The position numbers and the translations under genes are program-made. From assembly GCA_045613165.1 (NCBI GenBank), contig JAZLAK010000089.1:1-6981 (forward strand): a stretch of DNA of 6,981 bases, given 5' to 3'. Source of the DNA: UMGS1124 sp045613165. Its GTDB lineage: Bacteria; Bacillota_I; Bacilli_A; RF39; UBA660. The notes below the pieces were generated by a model. That model worked only from the letters and a program-made list of their open reading frames with translations, did not search any database and had not been told where the DNA came from. Positions 5,713 through 6,981 of the stretch are shown here, one piece after another; position 1 is the first letter of the stretch, and every line of letters begins with the position of its first letter.

Positions 5713-6981
5713 AAAAATTAAAATTTATATTTTTGTCAATTGCATTAATATTAATTTGTAAAATTGAAGTTAATGCGACAAACCTAAGCTTAGGTATAAG
5801 TTGTCCTAAGACAACTTATAGTGGAACTACTATTAAATGTACTATTACATCAAATGTTAGTGGTGGTATGATAAATGGAATTAATGCTAATTATGCTTTT
5901 TCTAATGCAGCTTATCAAGGTTTTTCAGTTAATGGTGCATGGAGTGTATATAATAGCGGATCAAATGGATTTGCTTTAGGAAATTTAAATGGAAGCAACG
6001 GTGGAACAATTGGGACTTTATCAGTTCTTATAAATGGTTCTACCGGAACGATAGCTACAATAACATTAAATAATATTGGAGCGAGTGATACTGAATATAA
6101 TGATGTAACTGCTTCAACTGTATCAGCTACTGTCAGTGTAATAGAAAAACCTATTCCTACTACAACAACAGCTAAAAAAGTATTATATTTAAATGAATTA
6201 AGCGTAGAAGGATATGATATAGGATTTAATAAGTCTACATTTAACTATACAATAGATGTAGGTTATGAAGTAACTACATTAAAAGTATCAGCAACTGCAA
6301 ACAATAACTATACTGTTGCTGGTACTGGTACACTTCATATAAATGAAGGAGAAAATTCTTTATTAATTACAGTTACAGATAGTACAGGAGAAAAAAGTAC
6401 TTATACAATAAAAGTAAATAGAGTAGTTAAAGTGTCTAACATCGTAAGTAATAATGTAGATGATATAACTAATGCTTTTAAAAGTAATAAAGAGCTAATA
6501 ATTAATTTAGATAAAGAAAAAGATGAATTAAAAGTTACTAGAGAAATATTAGACATAATTAAAGGTCATGATAGAAAACTTATATACAATATTCAAAATA
6601 ACAACGATACATTATATACTTATATTTTTGATGGTAATAAATTTAGTGATTCTTATAATAATATAGATTTAACTTTAAATTTAGAAAATACTAAAGAAGA
6701 AAAAATAAATAAAAGTTTAAAAGATAAAAAAATGATATATTTTGAAAACAAATATACAGGTTTTTATCCAATAGGTACAAAGTTAAAAATAAAAAATATA
6801 ACAGGATATCATCAAGAAACTAGAATGAGATTATATAAGTTAAATGCAGAAGACACATTAGAACTTATCAAAAATAATATTAAAATAAGTGATAAATTTA
6901 TGGAATTTGAAATAGAAAAAGGTGCAACTTATATATTAAGTAGTAAAAATACTAATTCTAAAAATACTAATATAATATTAA
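5709..6981 (+). CDS. Exported cohesin-like / cadherin-like beta-sandwich protein, 3' truncated by the window
   Basis: The frame is open from the ATG at 5709 to the right edge (424 residues seen, no stop). Residues 1-23 are a Sec signal peptide with likely cleavage after VNA; Cys17 lacks a proper lipobox. Residues 25-145 form a Gly/Ser/Asn/Thr-rich beta-sandwich resembling a cohesin in size and strand pattern (SGTTIKCTI near the start, then GFALGNLNG and GTIATITLNNI), with a cysteine pair 32/44. A PT linker (KPIPTTTTAKK, 147-157) leads to a cadherin-like beta-sandwich at 158-239 (LYLNELSVEGYDIGFNKSTF, INEGENSLLITVTD, TYTIKVNR), a good match to that family (PF12733). Residues 246-410 are an unrecognised region that looks beta-rich; 411-424 are Ser/Lys/Asn-rich, like a linker before an anchor or another domain. 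The start overlaps the dockerin-protease stop, so the two are co-translated; a role as docking partner or anchor is inference. The first domain could instead be a carbohydrate-binding or other Ig-like fold. Confidence 0.9.
   Translation, partial: MKKLKFIFLSIALILICKIEVNATNLSLGISCPKTTYSGTTIKCTITSNVSGGMINGINANYAFSNAAYQGFSVNGAWSVYNSGSNGFALGNLNGSNGGTIGTLSVLINGSTGTIATITLNNIGASDTEYNDVTASTVSATVSVIEKPIPTTTTAKKVLYLNELSVEGYDIGFNKSTFNYTIDVGYEVTTLKVSATANNNYTVAGTGTLHINEGENSLLITVTDSTGEKSTYTIKVNRVVKVSNIVSNNVDDITNAFKSNKELIINLDKEKDELKVTREILDIIKGHDRKLIYNIQNNNDTLYTYIFDGNKFSDSYNNIDLTLNLENTKEEKINKSLKDKKMIYFENKYTGFYPIGTKLKIKNITGYHQETRMRLYKLNAEDTLELIKNNIKISDKFMEFEIEKGATYILSSKNTNSKNTNIIL
5782..5820 (+). repeat. Two adjacent perfect palindromes within the start of the cohesin-like gene
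   Basis: ACCTAAGCTTAGGT (5782-5795) is a perfect 14-bp palindrome. It is followed at once by a perfect 11-bp hairpin, TATAAGTTGTC (5795-5805) and GACAACTTATA (5810-5820) with loop CTAA, sharing base 5795. They span codons 25-37, directly after the signal-peptide codons. There is no T tract downstream, so this is not an intrinsic terminator. Some codons here (AAC, CTA, AGC, AAG) are the less used synonyms in this window, and they are needed for the base pairing. Confidence 0.75.

Noticed and set aside
5710..5721. TGA read as tryptophan (Mollicutes code), extending the protease by three residues to a TAA at 5719
   Set aside because: Tryptophan is always TGG in the three genes and no other in-frame TGA occurs. 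The TGA as stop also gives a standard ATGA coupling, so the standard code is preferred.
5757..5759. Cys17 of the partner protein as a lipoprotein attachment site
   Set aside because: The preceding residues (LILI) do not give the small residue needed before the lipobox Cys, and a normal signal peptidase I site (VNA) follows.

Overview
The window is very AT-rich, with A/T-ending codons, AGA arginine codons, TTTACC/TATAAT-type promoter elements and Shine-Dalgarno sites. TGG is the only tryptophan codon in all three reading frames, so the standard bacterial code fits best. Together with a surface C1 protease carrying a dockerin and a GLUG-type beta-helix, this suggests an uncultured gut-type low-GC Firmicute (Bacilli/'Mollicutes-like' or Clostridia). 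That placement is inference; no rRNA or marker gene is present.

Layout, all on the + strand. (1) 1-1184 is the 3' part of a glycoside hydrolase family 31 gene (alpha-glucosidase-like), cut by the left edge. It ends in an intrinsic terminator that overlaps its stop codon (1183-1214). (2) 1215-1266 is a compact control region: a promoter (TTTACC, 17 bp, TATAAT) enclosed by a perfect 12-bp inverted repeat whose arms are 30 bp apart centre to centre. (3) 1267-5712 encodes a 1481-residue secreted papain-family (C1) protease with a complete Cys/His/Asn triad, followed by about 1000 residues of beta-sandwich, Big_2-like, GLUG beta-helix and InlB-repeat-like modules and a C-terminal type I dockerin. 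(4) 5709-6981 is a second exported protein cut by the right edge. Its start overlaps the protease stop (ATGA) and has a strong GGAGGT site. It carries an N-terminal cohesin-like beta-sandwich, a PT-rich linker, a cadherin-like beta-sandwich and a further beta-rich region.

The main idea is that genes 2 and 3 form one translationally coupled operon encoding a possible minimal cohesin-dockerin pair: a secreted adhesin-like protease that docks onto a co-produced partner. The dockerin is clear; the cohesin assignment is tentative. The GH31 gene is separated by the terminator and has no visible docking module, so it is probably functionally separate. A pair of adjacent perfect palindromes just after the signal-peptide codons of gene 3 is not explained by its coding role.
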